From assembly GCA_024697295.1 (NCBI GenBank), contig JAILFZ010000032.1:1-45888 (forward strand): a DNA stretch of 45,888 bases, read 5' to 3'. The notes beneath the pieces are model-generated. The model saw only the letters and a list, made by a program, of their open reading frames with translations, ran no database searches and was not told the DNA's origin. Made by a program: the position numbers and the translations under genes. This DNA is from Treponema sp. (GTDB lineage: Bacteria > Spirochaetota > Spirochaetia > Treponematales > Treponemataceae). Below are positions 20,199-29,438 of this stretch, piece after piece (position 1 is the first letter of the stretch; each line of letters begins with the position of its first letter).

Positions 20199-20264
20199 TC
20201 TTTAAAATATATGGACATCACGGTTTTAGCTGTGATGCCCGGAACAGCTTAGGTAAAAAATATA

Positions 20265-21341
20265 ATGATACAGACTTTCAGTTCTACAATCCGCAGAAAG
20301 GAAATGGATGCTGTTCTAACTTGCATGGTGGATGAAAAAATCGGTCCCGGTGAGTTGAACAGCCGTTTTATTCAAACATTAAAAGATTTTACAGGGTGTG
20401 ACGGAGCAGTGGCTTTCAGAACTCCCACACTTGCACTTTCCTACGCATTAAAGGCCCTCGGAATCGAAAAAGATACAGTTATTATGATTTCCGCCCTTGC
20501 ACCGGCCTGGCAGTATTCTTCTATCCTTGAACTTGGATACAAGCCTCTCGTTCTTGATGTTGATGAAAATACAGGTGTTTTGAACAGTCAGATTGTAAGT
20601 GACGGCATTCACGCAGGCGGCAGAGTTTTGCTCCTTCATGAATCAATGGGAATCATTTCTGACATTGACGAAATCATCGCATCAGGTATTCCTGTAATCG
20701 AGGATATTTCTCATTCAATCGGTGCAGTTGTAAAAGCGCCTGAGGATGAAGAAAATACTGAGCCAACACCGGATAAAAAAGCTCCTTCGCGCAAAGCAGG
20801 CTCATTCGGTGTGTTTACAATCCTCGGTCTTGAAGAATTTGATACAGTTACAGGCGGTGGGGGAGCCGTTTTGATGGCAGGCCAGAGACGCGACTGGATT
20901 CCACTCAAAAAATACACTGACGAAGCCCCTGTTACAGACATTCTTCCTGACCTGAACTGCGCCCTTGCATGGATTCAGTTAAAAGAATTTGTGCGCAATG
21001 AAGAAGCACGCAAAAAACTTTTTGCTGTATACAACAGTGCAATTATTAAGGGCAAAAATAAAACTTTCCTCCGCGACACTGAAGGAGGCTCTACAATCTG
21101 GTCCTTCCCGGTTGTGTTGAATGGAAGTTTTAAAGATGTAAAACAGTATGCACAGCGCAAAGAAATTGAAATTCAGCCTGCATATTCAAACAGTGTAATT
21201 TCGATTTTGGACGAAGATGAAAGTTCAAAATTAAAGGTTGCAAAATCTCTTGGTTTGAGAACTGTTCTCTTTCCTCTCTATCCGCGTTTAGGTTCGGACA
21301 GTGCGACCAAGATCGTTAAAGTATTGAGTACATTGCCGTAA
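20265..21341 (+). CDS. DegT/DnrJ/EryC1/StrS aminotransferase-like protein, probably non-catalytic
   Basis: Family-like blocks (GCDGAVAFRTPTLALSYALKALGI, KPLVLDVDENTG, PVIEDISHSIGA, TGGGGAVLM) but no Lys in the PLP-binding block. Confidence 0.75.
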   Translation: MIQTFSSTIRRKEMDAVLTCMVDEKIGPGELNSRFIQTLKDFTGCDGAVAFRTPTLALSYALKALGIEKDTVIMISALAPAWQYSSILELGYKPLVLDVDENTGVLNSQIVSDGIHAGGRVLLLHESMGIISDIDEIIASGIPVIEDISHSIGAVVKAPEDEENTEPTPDKKAPSRKAGSFGVFTILGLEEFDTVTGGGGAVLMAGQRRDWIPLKKYTDEAPVTDILPDLNCALAWIQLKEFVRNEEARKKLFAVYNSAIIKGKNKTFLRDTEGGSTIWSFPVVLNGSFKDVKQYAQRKEIEIQPAYSNSVISILDEDESSKLKVAKSLGLRTVLFPLYPRLGSDSATKIVKVLSTLP

Positions 21342-21363
21342 TAACTGTGTTGGAGAACTAAAT

Positions 21364-22206
21364 ATGGTAAGATGTCTGATAATTGTTAATACTTATAAAG
21401 AAGAGTCTCAAAAAATGGGTTCTGAAATCTGCAACTACCTTGAACAGATTGGAATCAGCGGCGACATCTTCCGTTTTAACGGTTTTTCAGAACAATATCC
21501 ATTCAGCGGTTATGATTTTGTAATTACTCTTGGCGGAGACGGTACCGTGCTTTTTGCGGCCCGCGGCTGTGCTCCTCTTGGAATTCCAATTATTCCTATT
21601 AATTTTGGTACATTCGGTTTTATTGCCTCAGTTCAGAAAAAAGAATGGAAAACAGAAATCCACCGCTTTCTGGACGGAAAATCACTTCTTGTAAATAGAA
21701 GTATGCTTAACACAGAAATCATCCGTGAAGGAATACGACGTTTTAGCGCAACCAGCTTGAACGATGTTGTAATCAGTGCAAAAAACTCAGCGCATACAAT
21801 TCATTACCGCGTAAAGTACGGTTCAACAGCTCTCGGAAACTTTACTGCTGACGGCATGATTCTTTCTACTTCTACAGGTTCAACTGCATATTCTGCAAGC
21901 GCCGGCGGCCCGATTATCGACCCGTACCTGGATGCGATGTGTCTGACTTTGATAAATCCGTTCAGTCTTTCAAGCCGCCCTGTTGTTCTCAGCCCTAAGT
22001 GCGAACTTGAAGTTGAAATCTTGCCTTCCCGTGTAAGTGACGTAATCGTAACCGTTGACGGTCAGATTCCAATAGACTTGCACGTAGGTGATGTTGTAAA
22101 AATCAAGCAGGCCGAAGACAAGGCTCTTTTAGTCGGCTGTACACAGAAAAAATTTTACAAGGCATTGCGCCAGAAACTTCACTGGTCTGGAGGTCCAAAT
22201 GCTTGA
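21364..22206 (+). CDS. nadK: NAD kinase
   Basis: VITLGGDGTVLFAAR, INFGTFGFIA, DGMILSTSTGSTAYSASAGGPI. Confidence 0.93.
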   Translation: MVRCLIIVNTYKEESQKMGSEICNYLEQIGISGDIFRFNGFSEQYPFSGYDFVITLGGDGTVLFAARGCAPLGIPIIPINFGTFGFIASVQKKEWKTEIHRFLDGKSLLVNRSMLNTEIIREGIRRFSATSLNDVVISAKNSAHTIHYRVKYGSTALGNFTADGMILSTSTGSTAYSASAGGPIIDPYLDAMCLTLINPFSLSSRPVVLSPKCELEVEILPSRVSDVIVTVDGQIPIDLHVGDVVKIKQAEDKALLVGCTQKKFYKALRQKLHWSGGPNA

Positions 22207-23938
22207 AGACCTTCGCATTAAAGATTTTGCCCTGATTGAAAAGTGCGAAATTGAATTTAAAAACGGTTTTACCGTCCTTAGCGGTGAGACCGGTGCCGGT
22301 AAGTCTCTTTTAATCGGCGCCCTTACATTTCTGCTTGGCGGAAAAGGCGGAGTAGAGCAGATCAGGACCGGAACAGAAATGGCCCAGGTCAGCGGAACTT
22401 TTTACATTAAAGGTTTATCAGCTCCCGTTAAAGGCGATGTCGAAGAAGCTAAAAACGCTTCTGAGTGGCTTTACCTTCACGGAATTTCTTCCGAAGACGA
22501 CAGGATTCTCCTTCGCCGAGCCGTTCGTTCAAACGGAAAATCAGCGGCCTGGATTGGTGACACTGTTGTAACAAGAAGTGACCTTGCAGCTTTTTCTGCC
22601 TTCCTCGTAGATATTCACGGACAGCATGAACATCAGTCTTTAATGCGCGTCAGCGAACACAGACGCTTTCTCGACTCATTTGCAAACCTCAACGACACGG
22701 TTGCTGACTTTACTCAATTGTATTCAACTCTGGTTGAAAAACGAAAGCAGCTTCAGGATTTGATGAGCGATGACAAGACCCGCACTCAGAAAATTGAAGT
22801 TCTAACTTTTGCTGTAAAAGAAATCACAGAAGCAAAGCTTAAAAAGGGCGAAGATTTTGAACTTGATGAAGAAGAAAGAAAACTTTCTTCATTTGAAAAA
22901 CTTTTTTCTGATATTGAATCCATCAATAACGTTTTGTCGGGAGCGGGTTCAGAAAGCTCAGGCGTTACCGGCGAACTTAAAAAGCTCCGCTCTGTTTCTT
23001 CTCACAGTGCAACCTTTGACAAGGAACTGCAGAACCTTGACACAAGACTTGAAAGCGCTTTTTATGAATTGAACGATATTGCAGAAGAGTATTCTTCTTA
23101 TGCAGAAAAATTGGTTTTTGACCCTGAACGCCTGGCTTTTGTCCAGGAAAGACAGACTTTAATCTACAATCTTAAGAAAAAGTACGCTTCGTCCGTTGAC
23201 GCAAGTCTTGATGAAGTTATACAGTTTGCTGTAGAGGCACAGAATCGTCTGGAAGAGCTTTCAAACGGTCAGATTAATAAGGATTCAATCCAGAAAGAAA
23301 TTGCGGAACTTGAAAAATCTGTTTACGCAAAGGCAAAAGAGATTTCTGCAGTTCGTAAGCAGGCAGCCCTCAAAATGAGCGATCAGGTTGTTGCGATTTT
23401 GCGCACTCTCGGAATGAAAGATTCGAGATTTGCGGTAAATGTAACTGAAAAAAATGGTACCGAGCTTGAACAGAAGTGCGGACCATACGGAATGGACGAG
23501 GTTGAATTCTTAATTGCGGCCAATCCCGGCAATCCTCTGCAGAGCCTTGCCAAAATCGCTTCCGGCGGTGAATTGAGCCGTGTTATGCTTGCATTAAAAA
23601 CAGTTCTTGCAGGTGTTGATAATGTCGAAACTCTTGTATTTGACGAGATTGACACCGGTATTGGCGGCGAAGTTGCAGTCAGTGTAGGACAACATTTAAA
23701 AAATCTTGCTAAAAATCATCAAATTTTCTGCATTACACATCTAGCGAGTATCGCAGTTTATGCCGATAATCAAATGAAGATATCCAAAAGTGTTAATGCA
23801 GGGACAACTTCTACTTCTGTTGCACTCATTGAAGGAGATGCAAGAGTTGAGGAAATTGCACGAATGCTTTCGGGTGATGCCGCAAGCCAGGAGTCGTTGG
23901 AGCACGCTAAGGCTATGCTATCTAAGTTCGCAAATTAA
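22199..23938 (+). CDS. recN: DNA repair protein RecN
   Basis: LEDLRIKDFALIEKCEIEFKNGFTVLSGETGAGKSLLIGAL; DIHGQHEHQSLM; IASGGELSRVMLALK; DEIDTGIGG. Confidence 0.96.
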   Translation: MLEDLRIKDFALIEKCEIEFKNGFTVLSGETGAGKSLLIGALTFLLGGKGGVEQIRTGTEMAQVSGTFYIKGLSAPVKGDVEEAKNASEWLYLHGISSEDDRILLRRAVRSNGKSAAWIGDTVVTRSDLAAFSAFLVDIHGQHEHQSLMRVSEHRRFLDSFANLNDTVADFTQLYSTLVEKRKQLQDLMSDDKTRTQKIEVLTFAVKEITEAKLKKGEDFELDEEERKLSSFEKLFSDIESINNVLSGAGSESSGVTGELKKLRSVSSHSATFDKELQNLDTRLESAFYELNDIAEEYSSYAEKLVFDPERLAFVQERQTLIYNLKKKYASSVDASLDEVIQFAVEAQNRLEELSNGQINKDSIQKEIAELEKSVYAKAKEISAVRKQAALKMSDQVVAILRTLGMKDSRFAVNVTEKNGTELEQKCGPYGMDEVEFLIAANPGNPLQSLAKIASGGELSRVMLALKTVLAGVDNVETLVFDEIDTGIGGEVAVSVGQHLKNLAKNHQIFCITHLASIAVYADNQMKISKSVNAGTTSTSVALIEGDARVEEIARMLSGDAASQESLEHAKAMLSKFAN

Positions 23939-23950
23939 CGGAGGACTGAT

Positions 23951-24754
23951 ATGGCTAAAATTTCTGCAGAAAACAGAGAACTTTTTAACAGCAAGATTGC
24001 CCCATACAAAGAAAGCGTAAAAGCATCTCTAGAAAAAGAGAAGTCAATGCTTAATCTCATTCAAAAAGACACTTCAGGAGTTGGTTATAAAAAGCTTTTG
24101 CTTTGTGAAGAGCAGATTTTTGTGGCAACAACCTGGATTACCATCAACAACCTTTCTGTTGAACTTCTTGATACCAAAAATAACGATGCCCTCAACGATG
24201 CCCGTAAAGCACTTTATAAGGCAATCATCTACCTTGAAGACATAGTTACAAGTTTTATCGATGTTCAATATACGGAAATTGAAGACAAGGTAGCAGAAAT
24301 TTCAAACACTCCGCTCGAAAAGCGCTTTTATCTGGTCAGAAAGCTCGGCCTTGCAATCAAACTCTTGATTGATGCTTTCGGCGAAAATACAAAGTGGAAG
24401 TGGTCTTTTGTTGAATTGCAGGGCCGCTTTACTACAGTTGCAAAAAACCTTCTTGATATGAAACAGGCTTGCAAGGATTATTTTGATCCGCGCTCACCTG
24501 ATTATGATAATACAGTAATGTATGTAAGACTTTTGCTCCGCCTTCTGGACCAGTCTTCAATTCAATATCGTGACCGTTACGAACTTTCAACACACCGTAT
24601 CGACGATATGCGTTCTGCAATTCATTATCTTTTAGCCTTGAGACGCCTTCAGATTTTGATTAATATGAAGGACGAAGCCGAAGATATCAAGAAAAAGGCT
24701 CAGGTCTGGAAAGAAAAAATGGAAGCAGACCACAAAAAAGGAATAGCAAGTTAA
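23951..24754 (+). CDS. Conserved-looking helical protein of unknown function
   Basis: 267 aa ORF with RBS (ggagg), charged and alpha-helical, 2 nt ahead of the HD-domain gene. Confidence 0.7.
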   Translation: MAKISAENRELFNSKIAPYKESVKASLEKEKSMLNLIQKDTSGVGYKKLLLCEEQIFVATTWITINNLSVELLDTKNNDALNDARKALYKAIIYLEDIVTSFIDVQYTEIEDKVAEISNTPLEKRFYLVRKLGLAIKLLIDAFGENTKWKWSFVELQGRFTTVAKNLLDMKQACKDYFDPRSPDYDNTVMYVRLLLRLLDQSSIQYRDRYELSTHRIDDMRSAIHYLLALRRLQILINMKDEAEDIKKKAQVWKEKMEADHKKGIAS

Positions 24755-24756
24755 TT

Positions 24757-25995
24757 ATGCTTAATAAAAATTTTATCCTCAGACTTTTTGAAGGTTTTTC
24801 CATCCAGAGATGGACTGACCTTGTCCGTCCTTTTGAACTTGTCGAAATGGACAAGGCTGCTGAACGTATGGTTGTTGCCTACATTATTGGCAAATACGAA
24901 GAACAGGCAGGCAAAAAGGTTGAATGGTCATGGATGATCTATGCCTCGATTTTTGAGCTTTTAAAAAAGATTGCACTTTGTGATATAAAAAGCCCTGTTC
25001 AGAGGATGATTAAAAATCAGTTCCCGAAGGAATATATCAAGCTCAATGAGTGGGTATTAAAACAGTACAAAGACATTATCAACGACAACGACTTTTTTTC
25101 TGAATTTACAATTTATATCGGCCGTACCGCCGGAAACTTTCCGATGCCGGAAAACGTAAAACTTGCTGAGAGAATTCTCCGCGCAGCACATAAGTTTTCT
25201 ACTTTGCGCGAACTTCAGATGATCGAATGCGTAAATGAAGAAGCCCGTCTTACAAAAATCAGACATGATTTAAACGAAGATATTCAGGAATTTCTTGATT
25301 TGCGCGGAATGCAGCTGCTCGTAACAAAACAGAAACCGTTTGATTTTTTGCTTAGTATTGAACAACTGCGCTTTCAGACAAGATGGAATCAAACCCCTCG
25401 TGTACCGCACACAAGCGTTCTGGGACACTGCTATTTTGTTGCGGTGATGACAATCCTTCTGATGCGCGAAACAGGCGTTAAAATGAGCCCTAAACGTTTA
25501 TTCAATGACTTTTTCTCAGGACTCTTCCATGACCTTCCGGAATCTGTAACCCGCGACATCATTTCTCCGGTTAAACAGGCCACTGATGAACTTCCAAATA
25601 TCGTTAAAAAAATTGAAGACGAAATTGTCCGGAATGAACTTGTTCCTCTGATGGATAAGTCTTACGTTGACGAAATCATGTATTTTACAAACGATGAATT
25701 TTCAAATAAGATCCAGGAAAAGGAACGTGACGGAAACATTGCCGCACGGGTTGTTGACTGGAACGATTTAAATTCAAAATACAACTCGGATGAATTTAAT
25801 CCGGTTGACGGCAGGACAGTCCGACTTGCCGACCACCTTTCAGCCTTAATCGAAGCAGACAGTTCGATTAAGTACGGTATTACAAGCGAACACCTGCGCT
25901 CAGGAAAGGTAAATATACTTAACGGATACAAACACGGTCAGGTAATCAACGGAATAGAAATCCGTAAAATCTTTGACGACATTGTTACAGAATAA
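24757..25995 (+). CDS. HD-domain (YfbR-like) metal-dependent hydrolase
   Basis: PHTSVLGHCYFVAVM, GLFHDLPESVTRDIISPVK, RLADHLSALIEAD: H...HD...D pattern. Confidence 0.75.
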   Translation: MLNKNFILRLFEGFSIQRWTDLVRPFELVEMDKAAERMVVAYIIGKYEEQAGKKVEWSWMIYASIFELLKKIALCDIKSPVQRMIKNQFPKEYIKLNEWVLKQYKDIINDNDFFSEFTIYIGRTAGNFPMPENVKLAERILRAAHKFSTLRELQMIECVNEEARLTKIRHDLNEDIQEFLDLRGMQLLVTKQKPFDFLLSIEQLRFQTRWNQTPRVPHTSVLGHCYFVAVMTILLMRETGVKMSPKRLFNDFFSGLFHDLPESVTRDIISPVKQATDELPNIVKKIEDEIVRNELVPLMDKSYVDEIMYFTNDEFSNKIQEKERDGNIAARVVDWNDLNSKYNSDEFNPVDGRTVRLADHLSALIEADSSIKYGITSEHLRSGKVNILNGYKHGQVINGIEIRKIFDDIVTE

Positions 25996-26070
25996 TCCGT
26001 ACTTTTAGCGTCATTAAAAAATCAAATAACTCTAATAGCACGTTCAAATTCTGCCGAAAATAATTGAAGT

Positions 26071-26985
26071 ATGAAACTATCTTTTTTTAATATTGTCAGA
26101 AGAACTATTGTAATTACTATTCTTGCAGTGATTCCTGCCGCACTCTTTTGTGATACTACCCATGTGGTTGCAAAGGGCGACACATTGTATTCAATCAGTA
26201 AAAAATACGGCAGCAGCGTACAGGCCATTTGTGATGCAAACAATATCGGCGGAAGCGATATTAAAGTTGGACAAAAGCTTGTAATTCCAACTGGAGGAGA
26301 AGCGGCCAAACCGTCTTTACCTGTTTCAACGACACCAGCTGCATCAACTCCAGCGGCGCAAAGCGGATGGTATACTGTTAAAAAAGGCGACACCTGGTAT
26401 GCAATTTCGCGCCTGTACTCGGTTAACGTAAAGGAATTGTACGCCCTCAACAATGCGGACGCAAATACCGGCCTTAAAGCAGGGCAGAAAATTAAAGTTC
26501 CTTCAAAGGCAGTTGTTGCTTCCACCAAAAAAGATAATTCAAATGCCAATAATAACCCGACTTCAAAGGGAGGGACGGTTACGGCACCTGTAATCGACGT
26601 TCATAATTATTCGAATAAAAAGGGAGATTCATCCCTTGTATGGCCTGTTGATAAACCAAGCGTAACTTACGTAAACGGAAAGGTAAGCGGAGTAAGTTTG
26701 AGCGCAAAACAGGACGAAGCCGTAAGCGCAATCAAATCAGGAACAGTTATGTTCAGTGGAATGTACCGCGGTTTTGGAAATGTTGTGTTTATCCAGAGCA
26801 AGACCGGTCACATTTATGCGTATACGGGGCTCGGTAAGGTTCTTGTAAGCAAGGGCGAATACATTGATTTTAAGAGTCAGATTGGCACTGCGGGAATCGA
26901 CAGTTATTCATCAAAACCTCAGATAAGTCTGATGGTCTTCCAGAACGGACTGCCAATAGACCCTGCAAAAGCACCCAGAGGCTAA
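26071..26985 (+). CDS. LysM repeat protein with degenerate M23/LytM domain
   Basis: Two LysM motifs (HVVAKGDTLYSISKKYG..., YTVKKGDTWYAISRLYS...), then an M23-like fold lacking catalytic His. Confidence 0.85.
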   Translation: MKLSFFNIVRRTIVITILAVIPAALFCDTTHVVAKGDTLYSISKKYGSSVQAICDANNIGGSDIKVGQKLVIPTGGEAAKPSLPVSTTPAASTPAAQSGWYTVKKGDTWYAISRLYSVNVKELYALNNADANTGLKAGQKIKVPSKAVVASTKKDNSNANNNPTSKGGTVTAPVIDVHNYSNKKGDSSLVWPVDKPSVTYVNGKVSGVSLSAKQDEAVSAIKSGTVMFSGMYRGFGNVVFIQSKTGHIYAYTGLGKVLVSKGEYIDFKSQIGTAGIDSYSSKPQISLMVFQNGLPIDPAKAPRG

Positions 26986-26990
26986 ATTAA

Positions 26991-27605
26991 CTATTCAAAT
27001 AAACCCGGCTGTTTAGGCTGGGTTTTCTTTTTCTTAGGGACTTCCATTGTGACAAAGCGCTTGAAGAGCTCCATGCAGACATTTGCATCGTCTGTAGCGC
27101 GGTGTGCGTGACCTGTGTCGATGTTAAACTGTGCTGCAAGACTTGTCTGCTTCCAGGATGTGTTGTCAGGTAAAAGCAGGCGGCTCATGCGCAGTGTGTC
27201 GATAACGGGATTTAAAAGCTGGCGGAACCCGAGGCGTTCGCATTCCATGTCGATAAAACGTACGTCGAACTGAGCGTTGTGTGCCAGAAGAATTGTGTCC
27301 TTGCAAAATTCCCTGAACTTTGGAATTATCGTTTGAGCTGTTTCGCAGTTGCAGACCATTTCTGGCGTAATGCCTGTCAGACTGGTGATTTCTGGCGGGA
27401 TATTGTAGTAAGGCTTGATTAAAGTTCCGAACCTGTCAATGATTCCGTTTTTGTTGAATTTAATGGCACCAATCTCGATAACACAGCAGTTAAGGGGATT
27501 GATGCCCGTCGTTTCGGTGTCAAACGCACACAATACTGCTCCATTGTTGTACAAATCTACAATTCGTTTGTGTGAAGTGAGTAATCTTATTGTTGCGTTT
27601 GCCAT
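26991..27605 (-). CDS. DnaQ-like 3'-5' exonuclease (DNA polymerase III epsilon family)
   Basis: LCAFDTETTGINPLNCCVIEIGAIKF (ExoI), HNAQFDVRFI (ExoII), HRATDDANVCMELF (ExoIII). Confidence 0.88.
   Translation of the reverse strand: MANATIRLLTSHKRIVDLYNNGAVLCAFDTETTGINPLNCCVIEIGAIKFNKNGIIDRFGTLIKPYYNIPPEITSLTGITPEMVCNCETAQTIIPKFREFCKDTILLAHNAQFDVRFIDMECERLGFRQLLNPVIDTLRMSRLLLPDNTSWKQTSLAAQFNIDTGHAHRATDDANVCMELFKRFVTMEVPKKKKTQPKQPGLFE
27002..27035 (+). terminator. Intrinsic terminator of the LysM gene, inside the 3' end of the convergent gene
   Basis: AACCCGGC (27002-27009) / GCTGGGTT (27017-27024), one G.T wobble, followed by a T-rich tract. Confidence 0.7.
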
Positions 27606-27619
27606 GTTTGTTTCCCAAA

Positions 27620-29401
27620 TTATGCGTTTTTGAGTACGTTCTGAATGTCAGCTGTGATTGCATCACAAACTTTTGCACTGTCAGCCTTTGCCGCTGCAAG
27701 ACATCCGTCGCATTTAGCTCCGCCAACTTCTGTTCTGGCGTTGATGTAGAACTTGATTTTTGGTTCTGTTCCGCTAGGACGGGCAGAAACGATTGTTCCG
27801 CCTTCGAGTACAAACTGAAGAACGTTTGACTTTGGAAGATTTATCGGCTTTTTAACCGACGGATTTGCAGGATCATAGCTTACGCTTGTTCCGATGTCTT
27901 TGATTTCGATAACTTTTTTGCCGCCGAGAGTTTTAAGGCCTTCGTTGCGGAGTTTTGTCATAATTCCAGCCATTACTTCTTTTCCTGCAGAACCAGGGAA
28001 GTTCTGGCTGATTGCGCGGTCTTCAAAGTAACCGTATTCTTTCCACATGTCAGAAAGGTGTTCAAGAATTGACTTGCCTTTAGAAGCCCAGTACAAAGTC
28101 ATTTCTGCACACATTGCAGCGGCAGAAACCCCGTCTTTGTCCATAACTTCTTTTTCAACCTTGTATCCGTAACTTTCTTCAAGCCCGAATACATAGTTTT
28201 CGCTCTTATCCTTTTCAAATTCATCTTCTACGGCTGCAATCCATTTGAATCCGGTCAAACATTCGTGCATTTTAACACCGTATTTTTTACAGATATAGTC
28301 TGTGAAAGGTGATGTTACGATCGAACGGATAGCTGCAGGATTTGACGGCATTGTGCCGAGTTCTTTGCGGCTCAAAAGTACGTATTCGCAGAGGAGGGCT
28401 CCCATCTGGTTGCCTGAAACGAGAACGAAGTTTCCGTCCTTGTCAGGGAAGGCTGTTCCAAAACGGTCTGCGTCCGGGTCTGTTGCCATTACACAGTCTG
28501 CCTTTTCTTTTGTTCCGAGTTCGACTGCGAGCTTGAGAGCAGGGGCTTCTTCCGGATTTGGTTTTTCAACTGTCGGGAAGGCTCCGTCCGGTTCTCTCTG
28601 CTGTGGAACTGTGATAACCTTGAGTCCGAGGTCGCCGAGAACTTTTTCTACGTGCATTGCACCTGTTCCGTGGAGTGGGGTGTAAACGATTTTTACTGAA
28701 CCGGCCTTGTTTTTAATCAGTTCAGGACGGAAAAGCTGATCCTTACACATTGCCCAGTATTTTTCATCGATTTCTTTGTCGATTAAAACCAGTTTGCCTG
28801 ATTTTAATGCTTCATCTTTTGAAATTGTTTTAACTTCTTTAACGGCGTTAACTTCTTTGATGATTCCAACGTCGTGTGGTTCAATAACCTGGGCACCGTT
28901 GTCCCAGTATGCTTTGTAACCGTTGTACTGAGGAGGGTTGTGGCTTGCCGTTACTACAACGCCGGTCTGAGCCTTGAGAGTTTTGATTGCAAATGAAAGT
29001 TCAGGAGTTGGACGGAGTCCTGTAAACAGGTATGCTTTGATTCCGTTTGCGGCAAGGATGAGTGCTGTTGCTTCTGCAAATACGTCTGAGTTTTTGCGGC
29101 TGTCGTATGCTACAACTGCGCTCAAGGTTCCGTCCTTTGCTTTTTCCGGAAAAGCCTTAAGAACGTAATTTGCAAGTCCCTGGGTTGCGAGGTTGATCTC
29201 GAGAGTGTTCATTCGGTTTGTACCGCCACCCATTACACCGCGCAAACCGCCTGTACCGAATTCAAGTGTCTGGTAAAAACGGTCTTCAAGTTCTTTTATA
29301 TCCTCTTTTGCAACGAGGTCTTCTACTTCTTTTCTAAAACGTACATCTTTTTCGTCGGCAATGTATTTTTTTGCACGAGCTAAAATTTCTGATTTTTCCA
29401 T
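27620..29401 (-). CDS. Phosphoglucomutase/phosphomannomutase
   Basis: VVTASHNPPQYNGYKAY, DPDADRFG, SGTEPKIKFY; start at ATG 29401 preceded by AAAGGAGAAACAT on the minus strand. Confidence 0.92.
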   Translation of the reverse strand: MEKSEILARAKKYIADEKDVRFRKEVEDLVAKEDIKELEDRFYQTLEFGTGGLRGVMGGGTNRMNTLEINLATQGLANYVLKAFPEKAKDGTLSAVVAYDSRKNSDVFAEATALILAANGIKAYLFTGLRPTPELSFAIKTLKAQTGVVVTASHNPPQYNGYKAYWDNGAQVIEPHDVGIIKEVNAVKEVKTISKDEALKSGKLVLIDKEIDEKYWAMCKDQLFRPELIKNKAGSVKIVYTPLHGTGAMHVEKVLGDLGLKVITVPQQREPDGAFPTVEKPNPEEAPALKLAVELGTKEKADCVMATDPDADRFGTAFPDKDGNFVLVSGNQMGALLCEYVLLSRKELGTMPSNPAAIRSIVTSPFTDYICKKYGVKMHECLTGFKWIAAVEDEFEKDKSENYVFGLEESYGYKVEKEVMDKDGVSAAAMCAEMTLYWASKGKSILEHLSDMWKEYGYFEDRAISQNFPGSAGKEVMAGIMTKLRNEGLKTLGGKKVIEIKDIGTSVSYDPANPSVKKPINLPKSNVLQFVLEGGTIVSARPSGTEPKIKFYINARTEVGGAKCDGCLAAAKADSAKVCDAITADIQNVLKNA

Positions 29402-29438
29402 ATGTTTCTCCTTTAAAGCCATGGCGGCCTTGCTTCCT

